DNA of 64,000 bases from contig CP069418.1 of the NCBI GenBank assembly GCA_017569305.1, forward strand, positions 2,170,001-2,234,000, written 5' to 3'. Numbering within the stretch: the first letter of the stretch is position 1; the number at the start of each line of letters is the position of its first letter. The notes beneath the pieces were generated by a model. That model searched no databases. It had not been told where the DNA came from and was given only the letters and a program-made list of their open reading frames with translations. Of this stretch, positions 49,768-58,818 are shown one piece after another. The position numbers were made by a program, and so were the translations under genes. This DNA is from Clostridiales bacterium FE2011 (lineage in GTDB: Bacteria > Bacillota > Clostridia > Christensenellales > Aristaeellaceae).

Positions 49768-51444
49768 TCACGTGTTTGTATAGAAGTGTTTATCCAGCCG
49801 TTCTTCAAATTCCTTTACCGGCAGGGGTTTGTCATAGTAGAAGCCCTGGGCGAGATCACAGCCGCACTTGCGCAGGATGTTGACCTGGCCGATGGTTTCC
49901 ACGCCTTCGGCTACGCAGATGAGGCCGATTTCCTTGGCCATGCTGACCACGTGGCGGAACATGATGTTCTGCCGTTCTCCCTCGGCGTTTTCATTGACGG
50001 GCAGGAAGTTTTTATCCACCTTCAGGATGTTCCAGGGGATCTCCCGGATCAGGTTCAGGGAGCTGTAGCCGATTCCGAAATCGTCCACGGAGGTGTAGAT
50101 GCCGGCTTCCTGCAGGGCGCCGGCGACGCGCTTGAGGTCGCGGAATTCCACGTCCGTGACGGTTTCCGTCAGCTCAATCTCGATCAGTTCATGGGGAATG
50201 CGGTACCGGTCCACAACCTCCAGGATGCTCTCCGTCAGGCTCAGGTTGATCAGGTGCCGGCGGGAGAAGTTCACGGAGACGCGGACGGCCTGGCGGCCTT
50301 CGTCCAGCCAGCGCCGCAGGTCACGGCATACCTGTTCCAGGACGTAGAAGTCCAGCTTGCAGATATCCATGGTTTGCTCCAGGTCGGAGATATATTCCGT
50401 GGGCATCATCAGGGTGCCGTTGCGGTACCACCGGCTCAGCGCTTCCGCCCCGGCGATGGAGTTGTCCTTCAGGTTGATTTTCGGCTGGTAGAAAACCAGA
50501 AACTCCCGGTTTTTCAGGCCGACAGGGAACTGGGACCGGATCTGCATGAAGCGATCTTTTTCCGCCATCAGCTGTTCGCTTGCGTAAACAATATCACCGG
50601 TATCTCCGCGCCAGGCGGCGTTGTAGGCGCCGGTGACCCGGTCCATGATGTCCTCGGGCTGGTAGTAATAGAAGTCATCGGGAATCAAAAAGATCCCGGC
50701 ACGGGAGGAGATCATCACACGGTCTCCATCGTTGTAGGAAATCGGGATGCCTTCAAAACGCGCCAGGACTTCATTCAGTTTTTCTTTCAGGAATACCGCC
50801 ACGAAGTTGTCTCCCCCCAGACGGCTGACAATGCCGTCCGGGCTGACGGCCTCCTCAATGGTATCGATATATTTCCTCATGGCCAGGTCGCTGACTTCCC
50901 GTCCGAGCTGGCGGTTGATCAGGGCGAAGTGACGAAGGTTGAAGCGGGCAAAAGCATATTGATTGATATGGCCTGAGGTTCCGATCTGCTCAATTGTGGA
51001 ATGGAGGAAACGATAGTTGCTGTAGCCTGAGTCGTCAAACAGGGTAGCCTGCTCCACCAGGCCGCAGGCGCGCAGGCGGCCGACAACCGTGAGCATCAGG
51101 CGCTCCACCATTTCGATCCGTTTCCGTTCCGTTTCAGTCCATGGTTTGACGCCTTTGGCACGGTAAGCTTTGCAGTCGGCCACGACAATATCGCTGAGCA
51201 CTGTGCGGCAGGAGATGACTTCAGCTGTTTCCTCCCCGCTGTCATAGCAGGTGAGCACAGTGCCGCAGCCCATGCGCTCCTCTTCCGCATTATTGTAGTA
51301 CTCAGCAACGCCTTTGCACACACGGAACGCAATGCACAGCTGTCTCAGGATTTCATAGGTTTTTTCAATATTGAAATGATCCAGATCCGTGATTGTATCC
51401 GTCAGTTCCTCGAGATACTGCGAAAACAAGACGTCCTGATTCAT
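49768..51444 (-). CDS. EAL-domain phosphodiesterase with degenerate GGDEF domain
   Basis: A 558-residue cytoplasmic protein. Residues 1-140 are an unrecognised, perhaps GAF-like, sensory part with several Cys. The next domain is GGDEF-like, but the signature reads GGDNF, so cyclase activity is doubtful. The C-terminal EAL domain keeps EALSRW, the N of VNFSRRH, ELTET, DDFGIGYSS, KVDKNF and AEGVET, so c-di-GMP hydrolysis is expected. The start at 51444 has AGCGGAGCG ahead; the open frame to 51615 has no start signal. Single gene with its own terminator. Confidence 0.85.
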   Translation of the reverse strand: MNQDVLFSQYLEELTDTITDLDHFNIEKTYEILRQLCIAFRVCKGVAEYYNNAEEERMGCGTVLTCYDSGEETAEVISCRTVLSDIVVADCKAYRAKGVKPWTETERKRIEMVERLMLTVVGRLRACGLVEQATLFDDSGYSNYRFLHSTIEQIGTSGHINQYAFARFNLRHFALINRQLGREVSDLAMRKYIDTIEEAVSPDGIVSRLGGDNFVAVFLKEKLNEVLARFEGIPISYNDGDRVMISSRAGIFLIPDDFYYYQPEDIMDRVTGAYNAAWRGDTGDIVYASEQLMAEKDRFMQIRSQFPVGLKNREFLVFYQPKINLKDNSIAGAEALSRWYRNGTLMMPTEYISDLEQTMDICKLDFYVLEQVCRDLRRWLDEGRQAVRVSVNFSRRHLINLSLTESILEVVDRYRIPHELIEIELTETVTDVEFRDLKRVAGALQEAGIYTSVDDFGIGYSSLNLIREIPWNILKVDKNFLPVNENAEGERQNIMFRHVVSMAKEIGLICVAEGVETIGQVNILRKCGCDLAQGFYYDKPLPVKEFEERLDKHFYTNT

Positions 51445-51714
51445 GGCAAGCGCTCCGCTTTCTTCTGTAGTTTTGAACACCAGGAACATCATACCGTAAA
51501 GAAAAGCAAAATACAATACTAATGTACGAACATTTTTGTACAAAAATTTATGAAAATTGGTCAAAAAATCAATGATTTCAACCGATTGTGCGATTTTTGC
51601 CCCATATCGATGCAAAAAATGTTTTTTTCCTGGTTTAAGTATAGGTAATTATGCACTAATTACCAAAAATATGCAAATAAATGAGTAAAGGAAGGGCAAA
51701 CAAGCCGGGAAAAA
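51445..51714. other. AT-rich intergenic region, nothing recognised
   Basis: About 270 bases upstream of the EAL gene, strongly AT-rich. It probably holds the EAL gene promoter, but I see no clear -35/-10 pair, operator or RNA structure to name. Confidence 0.4.
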
Positions 51715-51740
51715 AGGAGCTCCTTTAAACAGAGCTCCTT
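51715..51740 (-). terminator. Terminator downstream of metY
   Basis: AAGGAGCTC/GAGCTCCTT stem followed on the minus strand by TTTTTCCC, 75 bases past the metY stop. Confidence 0.7.
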
Positions 51741-51767
51741 CAATTGATGCTTTTGTTTGATATACAT

Positions 51768-51802
51768 TAATTATGCATTATGCATTGTGCATTATGCATT
51801 GC
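51768..51802. repeat. Heptamer array, ATTATGC variant (family B)
   Basis: Units ATTATGC, ATTATGC, ATTGTGC, ATTATGC: the same pattern as the AATTATG arrays, with A replaced by C at one position in every unit. Confidence 0.85.
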
Positions 51803-51814
51803 AGCGATTTGATA

Positions 51815-53092
51815 TCAGATTGCTGCCAGTGCCTGTGCGATGTCCTCAATCAGGTCATCCTTGTTCTCCAGGCCGACGCTGAAACGTACCAGGTCCGGGG
51901 AAACGCCTGCGGCGATCAGTTCCTCATCGCTCATCTGGCGATGGGTGGCGCTGGCGGGATGCAGGCAGCAGCTCCGCGCGTCCGCCACGTGGGTTTCAAT
52001 GGCAGCGACTTTCAGGTGCTTCATGAAGGCTTCCGCGGCTTTCCGGCCGCCCTTCACGCCGAAGGAAACCACGCCGCAGGAACCGTTGGGCAGGTACTTC
52101 TGTGCCCGCTCGTAATACTTGTCTCCCGGGAGGCCGCAGTAGGTGACCCAGGCGACTTTTTCATGACCGGCCAGGAACTCGGCTACGGCCTGTCCGTTTT
52201 CGCAGTGGCGCTTCATGCGCACGTGCAGGCTTTCCAGGCCCAGGCCCAGCAGGAAGGCGTTCTGGGGGCTCTGGATAGAACCGAAGTCCCGCATCAGCTG
52301 GGCAGTTGCCTTGGTGATGAAGGCGCCGCCGAGGCCGAACTTCTTCGTGTAGGTTACGCCGTGGTAGCTTTCATCCGGTGTGGTCAGTCCGGGGAACTTG
52401 TCCGCGTACTTTTCCCAGTCGAATTTGCCGCTGTCCACGATGGCACCGCCGACGCCGCTGCCGTGGCCGTCCATGTATTTGGTGGTGGAGTGGGTCACGA
52501 TGTCCGCGCCCCATTCAATGGGCCGGCAGTTGACCGGGGTGGCGAAGGTGTTGTCGATGATCAGCGGAACGCCGTGGGCATGGGCAGCCTTCGCGAACTG
52601 CTCAATATCCAGCACGCTCAGGGCCGGGTTGGCAATGGTTTCACCGAAGAGGGCCTTGGTGTTGGGCCGGAAGGCAGCGTTCAGCTCTTCATCCGTGCAG
52701 TCCGGGCTGACGAAGGTGAAGTCGATGCCCATCTTCTTCATCGTGACGGCAAAAAGGTTGTAGGTGCCGCCGTAGATGGCGGAGCAGGCTACCACGTGGT
52801 CACCCGCGTTGGCGATGTTGAAGACGGCGTAGAAGTTGGCGGCCTGGCCGGAAGAGGTCAGCATGGCCGCGGTGCCGCCCTCCAGGGCGCAGATGCGGGC
52901 CGCCACCGTGTCGTTGGTGGGGTTCTGCAGGCGGGTATAGAAATAACCGGAGGCTTCCAGGTCAAAAAGCTTGCCCATATCCTCGCTGGTATCATATTTG
53001 AAGGTAGTGGACTGGATGATCGGGATCTGGCGGGGCTCGCCGTTCTTGGGTGTATAGCCGCCCTGTACGCAAAGGGTTTCAATTCTGGACAT
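51815..53092 (-). CDS. metY: O-acetylhomoserine aminocarboxypropyltransferase / cysteine synthase
   Basis: A 425-residue PLP enzyme of the Cys/Met metabolism family that makes homocysteine (or cysteine) from O-acetylhomoserine and sulfide. The Lys that binds PLP is in HSTTKYMDGHGSGVGG. YFYTRLQNPTNDT and ADARSCCLHPASATHRQM are typical of MetY rather than cystathionine synthases. The length of 425 is normal. AAGGAGGCCTTTCC precedes the ATG. No S-box leader is visible; a heptamer array lies 20 bases upstream. Confidence 0.93.
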   Translation of the reverse strand: MSRIETLCVQGGYTPKNGEPRQIPIIQSTTFKYDTSEDMGKLFDLEASGYFYTRLQNPTNDTVAARICALEGGTAAMLTSSGQAANFYAVFNIANAGDHVVACSAIYGGTYNLFAVTMKKMGIDFTFVSPDCTDEELNAAFRPNTKALFGETIANPALSVLDIEQFAKAAHAHGVPLIIDNTFATPVNCRPIEWGADIVTHSTTKYMDGHGSGVGGAIVDSGKFDWEKYADKFPGLTTPDESYHGVTYTKKFGLGGAFITKATAQLMRDFGSIQSPQNAFLLGLGLESLHVRMKRHCENGQAVAEFLAGHEKVAWVTYCGLPGDKYYERAQKYLPNGSCGVVSFGVKGGRKAAEAFMKHLKVAAIETHVADARSCCLHPASATHRQMSDEELIAAGVSPDLVRFSVGLENKDDLIEDIAQALAAI

Positions 53093-53112
53093 TGGAAAGG
53101 CCTCCTTAAACT

Positions 53113-53340
53113 ATAATTCACAATTCATAATTCATAATTCATAATGAATTTACTGACCGCAGGGTACCGTGTACACCGCGTCCTGAATAATATATCAGCT
53201 TTTTTAGTGAAATGTATGCGCTTTTTGTGTATTCAGGGAAAGCAATATTTTATAGGGAGCTATAGATTCAAGCTATAACTCCCTGCTGCTGAATAGAAAA
53301 CGCTATATAATTATGCATTATGAATTGTGAATTATGAATT
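53113..53340. repeat. Heptamer arrays in inverted pair (family B)
   Basis: AATTCAC/AATTCAT units at 53113-53150 and inverted AATTATG/ATTATGC mixed units at 53307-53340. The spacer carries a GGGAGCTATAG/CTATAACTCCC hairpin at about 53256-53284. Confidence 0.88.
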
Positions 53341-53362
53341 GAAAGAGGGCATCCTGCCTCTT

Positions 53363-54199
53363 TCACATTTCCTCTCCCGTGATCCGGTTGCGGAGGGCAA
53401 ACTGATGCTCCGAGGGCAGGCGTCCCAGTTCCGCCTGGAAGGCCCGGCGGAAGGTGCGCATGTTGGTGTAGCCGCAGGCGTCGCTGATCTCCGTCAGGGT
53501 CAGGTTCGGATCCCGCATGAGCAGGCGGGCTTTGCTGATCCGGATCGCGTTGATAAACCGGCGGAAGTTGGTATGCATCCGTTCGGAGAAGAAATGGGAC
53601 AGGTGGGATACGCTGATGCCCAGCGCCCGGGAGGCGCTTTCCAGCGTGATTTCCTCAAAGGCATGCTCGGAGATATACTGGATGATCCGGTGCCCCAGGT
53701 CCTTTTCGCTGTAATCGTAGACCGGCCGGTAGGAAAGGTTGTGGAGCAGGCCGGCCAGGATGATATGCAGATAGGCGATGCACAGGGGAAGGTCATCCTC
53801 CATGGTCAGGCTTTCCAGCCGGTTCACGGCCAGGCGAAGATCCACGCAGGTGCGGGCTGCCGGCAGCAGGGGGCATTCCGGCTGCAGGCCGTGGAAAGTG
53901 CCGGCGTATTCCGGGATGATGTCCGGCGGGAAGATGGCGGTGATGCCGCGGGCGTCATCGCTCAGGATATCATAGCTGTGCGGCACCAGGGGGAAGACGA
54001 TGGCGGCGTCACCCGGATTCAGCCTGTACTGGGTTTCATCAATGGTCATCACGGCTGAACCGCATGTCAGGACCACCAGCTCCGCCACGGAGTGCACGTG
54101 GGCAGGGAAGACATGGTCCGTCATGTCCCCGACAAACAGCTGTTCCGGTCTTTGCTCGTAGAATGTATTCACGGAATAAGGCCTCCGTTCAGACTGCAT
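53363..54199 (-). CDS. AraC-family transcriptional regulator
   Basis: A regulator of about 278 residues. The N-terminal cupin domain (HVFPAHVHSVAELVVLTCG, then LNPGDAAIVFP) would bind a sugar-type effector. The C-terminal 100 residues are the double helix-turn-helix (ALGISVSHLSHFFSER; DACGYTNMRTFRRAFQAELG). It is divergent from the ABC transporter operon and most likely controls it. The start at 54199 has AGGACAAAAG ahead; an ATG at 54217 is also in frame, so six residues are uncertain. Confidence 0.88.
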   Translation of the reverse strand: MQSERRPYSVNTFYEQRPEQLFVGDMTDHVFPAHVHSVAELVVLTCGSAVMTIDETQYRLNPGDAAIVFPLVPHSYDILSDDARGITAIFPPDIIPEYAGTFHGLQPECPLLPAARTCVDLRLAVNRLESLTMEDDLPLCIAYLHIILAGLLHNLSYRPVYDYSEKDLGHRIIQYISEHAFEEITLESASRALGISVSHLSHFFSERMHTNFRRFINAIRISKARLLMRDPNLTLTEISDACGYTNMRTFRRAFQAELGRLPSEHQFALRNRITGEEM

Positions 54200-54325
54200 A
54201 CTTTTGTCCTGTATCATACAACATACACAGTATGTTCTGACCCATTGTAAACCAAATCGAACAAAAAGGAAATAATTTTAAACTCCCAAAAGCAAATTTT
54301 GTCCCTTTGTTACAGGAAAAAGGCG

Positions 54326-54354
54326 TTGTAGGTACATCTTCTTCCTGATATAAA
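54326..54354 (+). promoter_or_regulatory. Promoter of the sugar-uptake operon
   Basis: TTGTAG and TATAAA with a 17-base spacer, 95 bases before the first permease gene. The region between it and the AraC gene would hold the operators; no clear direct repeat is seen. Confidence 0.55.
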
Positions 54355-54448
54355 TATAGGGTAACGATCTGGCAACAGAACAAAAGAAACAAAGAAATCT
54401 ATCGTATATTCAACATAAGCGAAACGATTCGCGGAAGGAAGTGAAGCG

Positions 54449-55357
54449 ATGAACAAGAAGACCCGTTCCTATGTGGAATTCCTGTATATCCTTCCGTTTC
54501 TGATCCTGGCAGCCCTGATGTTTTATTACCCGCTGTATGGCTGGATTTATGCTTTCCATGATTATATGCCGCCCAAGCCCATCTCCGCGGAAACCTTTGT
54601 GGGCCTGAAGTGGTTCAAGTATATTGCTGACAATCCGGTCCGCCTGGCGGACGTGGGCCGCGTGCTGGTGAATACCTTCGCGATGAGCGGCCTTTCCCTG
54701 GCTTTCAGCTGGTTCCCGATGATCTTCGCGGTGTTCCTTAATGAAATCCGCTGCAAGCCCTACAAGAAATTCGTCCAGACAGTAACCACCCTGCCGAACT
54801 TCATTTCCTGGGTTCTGGTGTTCTCGGTGGCGTTCAACGTGCTGAGCTCCACCGGCGCGGTCAACTCTGTGCTGGTGTCGCTGGGCCTGATCGACAAACC
54901 AATCGCCTTCCTCAGCTCCAAAGAGAACGTCTGGTTCAAGATGTGGCTGTGGCTGACCTGGAAGAACGCCGGATGGGCGGCCATCATGTATCTGGCCGCG
55001 ATCTCCGCCATTGACGAGCAGATGATCGAGGCGGCCAAGGTGGACGGCGCGACCCGGATGCAGATCATCTGGCGGATCACGATCCCTTGCCTGCTGCCGA
55101 CCTATTTCGTCATCGTTATGCTGAACCTGGCGAACTTCCTGTCCAACGGCATGGAGCAGTACTTCGTCTTCATGAACAACTTCAACAAGAAGTCCATCGA
55201 AGTGCTGGACCTGTATGTGTATAACATTGCCACCACCGGGCGCGGCAATTATCCGCTGTCCACGGCCATCAGCATGCTCAAGAGCATCGTGAGCGTGGCC
55301 CTGCTCTTCATTACGAATACCGTTTCCCGCCTCGTCCGCGGGCAAGGGTTCGTGTGA
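54449..55357 (+). CDS. Carbohydrate ABC permease, LplB type
   Basis: A 302-residue protein with six membrane spans. The EAA loop that contacts the ATPase is IEAAKVDGATRMQIIWRITIP. The N terminus (YILPFLILAALMFYYPLYGW) is typical of LplB/YtcP-type permeases for oligosaccharides. GGAAGGAAGTGAAGC precedes the ATG. It is followed after 20 bases by the partner permease. No ATPase gene is in the cluster; a shared MsmK-like ATPase elsewhere is likely. Confidence 0.92.
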   Translation: MNKKTRSYVEFLYILPFLILAALMFYYPLYGWIYAFHDYMPPKPISAETFVGLKWFKYIADNPVRLADVGRVLVNTFAMSGLSLAFSWFPMIFAVFLNEIRCKPYKKFVQTVTTLPNFISWVLVFSVAFNVLSSTGAVNSVLVSLGLIDKPIAFLSSKENVWFKMWLWLTWKNAGWAAIMYLAAISAIDEQMIEAAKVDGATRMQIIWRITIPCLLPTYFVIVMLNLANFLSNGMEQYFVFMNNFNKKSIEVLDLYVYNIATTGRGNYPLSTAISMLKSIVSVALLFITNTVSRLVRGQGFV

Positions 55358-55377
55358 TCGGAAAGGAGGGACAGCAG

Positions 55378-56325
55378 ATGACAACCAAAGCCGAATTCAT
55401 CCGGAAGAAGCACGTGAATCCCATGGACCGCCAGAGCGCGGGCGACAAGGTCATCAGCGTGATCACGTATATCGTGTACGCCTTCTTCGCCTTTGTCTGT
55501 GCTTATCCGTTTTACTACATCATCATTAACTCCATCAGCGCGAACAACCTTTCCGAACGCGGCAAGGTGCTCTTCTGGCCGATGCAGGTTCACTTCAAGA
55601 ACTACGAGCGCATGGCCAATATTCCAGGTCTGCTGGACGCGGCCAAGATCTCGGTTCTGCGTACGGTGATCGGTACAATCCTGACGGTGATAATCGCGGC
55701 CTTCCTGGGCTACATGTTTACCCGGGATACCATGTGGAAACGGAAACTGTGGTTCCGTTTTGTGGCGGTAACGATGTATTTCAATGCCGGTATCATTCCG
55801 TGGGTACTGTGCATGCGCAATCTGGGGCTGAACAACAACTTCTGGGGCTATATCTTCCCCATGATCATCCAGCCCTTCTATATCATCCTGTGCAAGACAT
55901 ATTGTGAGTCAGTTCCCCGGGAACTGCAGGAGGCCGCCGAAATAGACGGCGCCGGCACGCTGAGGGTATTTTTCCAGATCATGCTGCCGGTCATCAAACC
56001 AATCCTTGCGACCATCGCCATATTTGCCGCGGTGAACCAGTGGAACGCTTTCCAGGACAACCTGCTGCTGATGACGAACAGACGGGACCTGGATACCCTT
56101 CAGTACAAGCTGTACCAGTACATTACCCAGGCGAACAGCCTGAAGGCGCTGATCAGCAACACGACCAACTCCAGCGCCATTCTCGCGGGCCTGCAGACCG
56201 CCGCCACGGCGACTGCAATCCGTATGTCAGTTACAGTAGTTGTTGTGCTTCCCGTTATGATGATTTACCCCTTCTTCCAGCGGTACTTCACTAAGGGGAT
56301 TATGATAGGCGCCGTAAAGGGATGA
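55378..56325 (+). CDS. Carbohydrate ABC permease, LplC/YtcP type
   Basis: A 315-residue six-span partner of the previous permease. The EAA loop is LQEAAEIDGAGTLRVFFQIMLP, and the C terminus TKGIMIGAVKG is characteristic of the family. AAAGGAGGGACAGCAG precedes the ATG at 55378. A long repeat-rich gap separates it from the binding-protein gene. Confidence 0.92.
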   Translation: MTTKAEFIRKKHVNPMDRQSAGDKVISVITYIVYAFFAFVCAYPFYYIIINSISANNLSERGKVLFWPMQVHFKNYERMANIPGLLDAAKISVLRTVIGTILTVIIAAFLGYMFTRDTMWKRKLWFRFVAVTMYFNAGIIPWVLCMRNLGLNNNFWGYIFPMIIQPFYIILCKTYCESVPRELQEAAEIDGAGTLRVFFQIMLPVIKPILATIAIFAAVNQWNAFQDNLLLMTNRRDLDTLQYKLYQYITQANSLKALISNTTNSSAILAGLQTAATATAIRMSVTVVVVLPVMMIYPFFQRYFTKGIMIGAVKG

Positions 56326-56372
56326 ACCTCTTTTGACTGCCGGTGGCAGAAATATCAAAAGAGGTGAATTCA

Positions 56373-56828
56373 ACCGAAACGAGCGAGCTGCCCAGTGGGC
56401 AGTCGCGACGATTGAGGTTGCGGGAGATGACTTTTACAGGCACCAATCAAATTCACAATTCACAATTCATAATTATTGTTAGTTACCTTACTCAAAGCAT
56501 AGATTTCAAAGCAAGATCTTTCATTCGGGATGAACTCGCCATCATCATTCACAATTCAATCCATATGCGGATAAGTATCTCAATTATGAATTATGAATTG
56601 TGAATTATGAATTCGGAATAAAGACCAGAAAGGTCTTTATCATATTTTGAAGGAGGGGAGCGAGGGAAGCGGTGCCCCAGTGGGACATTTGCGGAAGCAA
56701 AAGCGACCCGGAGTCCTCTCGTGCGCGGTGCGCGAGGCGGGAATTCCGCCCGCGGTGCGCGCGCGAATCCAAACCGAAACGAGCAATGCGAAGCTTCTAA
56801 GCGAGCAGTGCGACGATTGAGGTTGCGG
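56373..56828 (+). repeat. Duplicated element plus heptamer pair before the binding-protein gene
   Basis: ACCGAAACGAGC occurs at 56373 and 56773, each followed after 20-30 bases by CGACGATTGAGGTTGCGG (56406 and 56811). Between the copies are a heptamer pair (56450-56477 and 56581-56614), an AAAGACC/GGTCTTT hairpin (56618-56640) and a decoy-like TTTTGAAGGAGGGG (about 56646), repeated before the true start at 56887. The 561-base gap has no convincing gene. Confidence 0.7.
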
Positions 56829-56886
56829 ACCAAGGAATTATGGCAGTATTGCCAAAAATTCATATATTTTGAAGGAGGGTACCAAC

Positions 56887-58575
56887 ATGAAACGGTTTCT
56901 GTCTGTTCTGCTGACGCTTGCCATGCTTCTGAGCCTGGTGTCCATCAGCGCGGTGGCTGAGGAGTCCGAACTCCTGACCATCGACTTCTACGATGATGCA
57001 GCTAACTACAACGGCATCCAGTCCGGCTGGTTCGCCAAAGTGGTTAAGGACAAGTTCAACATTGAACTGAACATCATCGCTTCCCAGGTGGTTGGCAACA
57101 CGATCTACGCCACCCGCTCTGAGGAAGGCAACCTCGGCGACGTGATCATCGTCGACAAGTCCAAGTTCTCTGAAATCGTTGATGCCGGCCTGGCCAAGGA
57201 TATCAGTGACAAGATCGTGGACTGCGAAAACATCATGAAGTTCAAGACCCAGATCGATGTGTACAACAAGGGTCTGACTGGTGAAGAAGGAAAGTACTAC
57301 GGCATCCCCTGCGAAATGACCGATACTTCCCCCAGCACCCTGACTGACGAAGTGATCTACTCCAGCCCGATGCTCCGCTGGGATCTGTACAAAGAGATCG
57401 GCGCTCCGAAGCTCGAAACCCTGGACGACCTGCTGGCCGCCCTGGTGAAGATCCATGAAGTGCATCCCCAGAATGAAGACGGCGATCCCGCTTATCCCTT
57501 CTCCCTGTGGCCCGACTGGGACGGCAACGACAACATGGTCGGTCCCGCCAACGTCGTGCAGCTGACCACCTGGTACGGCGAGAAGCTGAAGGGCAGCGCC
57601 ATGCTGAAGCCCGACAACACCTTCTCCAAGCTGTATGAGCGCGAGAATGCCTACTACAAGATCACCAAGTTCCTGAACAAGGCGAATCAGCTGGGTCTGG
57701 TGGATCCGGACTCCGGCACCCAGAACTGGGACAATGCCTGCGCCAAGATGTCCTCCGGCCGTGTGGATGTGTTCTGGTACAGCTGGCAGGTTGGTTTCTG
57801 GAACAGCGTTGACCGCCAGAAGGCCGGCACTGCTTTCCGCTTCGTCCCCGTTGGCGATATGCTCTACTATGCTGACGCTGACCGTTACTACGGCTCTGAC
57901 CGTATGATCGGTGTGGGCGCCGGTGTTGAAGGCGAAAAGTATGACCGCATCATGGCCTTCCTCGACTGGTACGCCAGCCCCGAAGGAGCCACCATCCAGC
58001 ACGTTGGTCTGAAGGACTTCAACTACACCGTGAACGAAGACGGCACCTTCACCGTGCTGAACGACAACGCCCTGATGGACAACCTGACCGTGCCGGATGA
58101 ATACGGCGGCGGCGGATACAACGACGGCTACAACGCCATCAACCAGTGGATCGTTTCCTCCATCTGCGTCAACCCCCTGACTGGCGAGCGCTTTGCTTCC
58201 AAGTTCTGGAACTCCTACAAGCAGCAGACCATGACCGAAATGAAGAAGGAATGGTCCGAACTGTTTGACGCTGCTGACGACGTTGACTGGATGAAGAAGA
58301 ACGGCAAGCTGCTGGCCAGCCCCAGCGTTGACTTCACGCCCATCGCGGACAACAACGACATGATCGCCCTGCGTTCACAGATCAACAGCACCCTGTGCGA
58401 GTACACCTGGAACCTGATCATGACCTGCGCAACGGATGAAGAATTCGAAGCGATGTGGGACGAAATGGTCGAACAGCTGAACGGCTTCGGCTACGAAGAA
58501 CTGTTTGAGTATGACTGCGGCGTGTGGCAGCCCGAAGTGGATGCCAAGATCGCTGCTGCCGCTGCTGCGCAGTAA
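56887..58575 (+). CDS. Extracellular solute-binding protein of the sugar ABC system
   Basis: A 562-residue protein with a signal peptide (residues 1-24) ending AVA-EE. It is of the LplA-like family 1 binding-protein type: FYDDAANYNG start, RWDLYKEIGAPKLETLDDLLAAL (the typical hinge helix), and EGAEGEK-like C-terminal lobe. Unlike most Gram-positive binding proteins it has no lipobox Cys, so its attachment to the cell is unclear. GAAGGAGGGTACCAAC precedes the ATG at 56887. It is expected to deliver oligosaccharides to the two permeases just upstream. Confidence 0.88.
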   Translation: MKRFLSVLLTLAMLLSLVSISAVAEESELLTIDFYDDAANYNGIQSGWFAKVVKDKFNIELNIIASQVVGNTIYATRSEEGNLGDVIIVDKSKFSEIVDAGLAKDISDKIVDCENIMKFKTQIDVYNKGLTGEEGKYYGIPCEMTDTSPSTLTDEVIYSSPMLRWDLYKEIGAPKLETLDDLLAALVKIHEVHPQNEDGDPAYPFSLWPDWDGNDNMVGPANVVQLTTWYGEKLKGSAMLKPDNTFSKLYERENAYYKITKFLNKANQLGLVDPDSGTQNWDNACAKMSSGRVDVFWYSWQVGFWNSVDRQKAGTAFRFVPVGDMLYYADADRYYGSDRMIGVGAGVEGEKYDRIMAFLDWYASPEGATIQHVGLKDFNYTVNEDGTFTVLNDNALMDNLTVPDEYGGGGYNDGYNAINQWIVSSICVNPLTGERFASKFWNSYKQQTMTEMKKEWSELFDAADDVDWMKKNGKLLASPSVDFTPIADNNDMIALRSQINSTLCEYTWNLIMTCATDEEFEAMWDEMVEQLNGFGYEELFEYDCGVWQPEVDAKIAAAAAAQ

Positions 58576-58613
58576 TCTTCACCCAAACGGTATCAACACA
58601 TTGTAACCCATAC

Positions 58614-58639
58614 GGGGGTGCTCCTTCGGGGGCACCCCC
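58614..58639 (+). terminator. Hairpin after the binding-protein gene
   Basis: GGGGGTGC/GCACCCCC stem; only a weak T-run (TTGTAA) follows, so it may be a partial terminator or an mRNA 3' stabiliser. Confidence 0.5.
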
Positions 58640-58641
58640 TT

Positions 58642-58818
58642 GTAATTCACAATTCACAATTCATAATTCACAATTGATTATGGATTGTGAACTTCACCGG
58701 TATAATCCCGGCCGGGATCGGAAAATGTGCCTTTGAAAATGCTCCTGACGGTTGTGCTTTTTCCTGTTACTGAACGACAGATTATTATGAATTGTGAATT
58801 ATGAATTATGAATTAAAT
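58642..58818. repeat. Heptamer arrays in inverted pair (family B)
   Basis: AATTCAC/AATTCAT at 58642-58676 and inverted AATTATG/AATTGTG at 58784-58818. The right array supplies the start codon and first residues (MNYEL) of the next gene. Confidence 0.9.

Noticed and set aside
53093..53160. SAM (S-box) riboswitch before metY
   Set aside because: The 5' region is short and is occupied by a heptamer array; no S-box core is seen.
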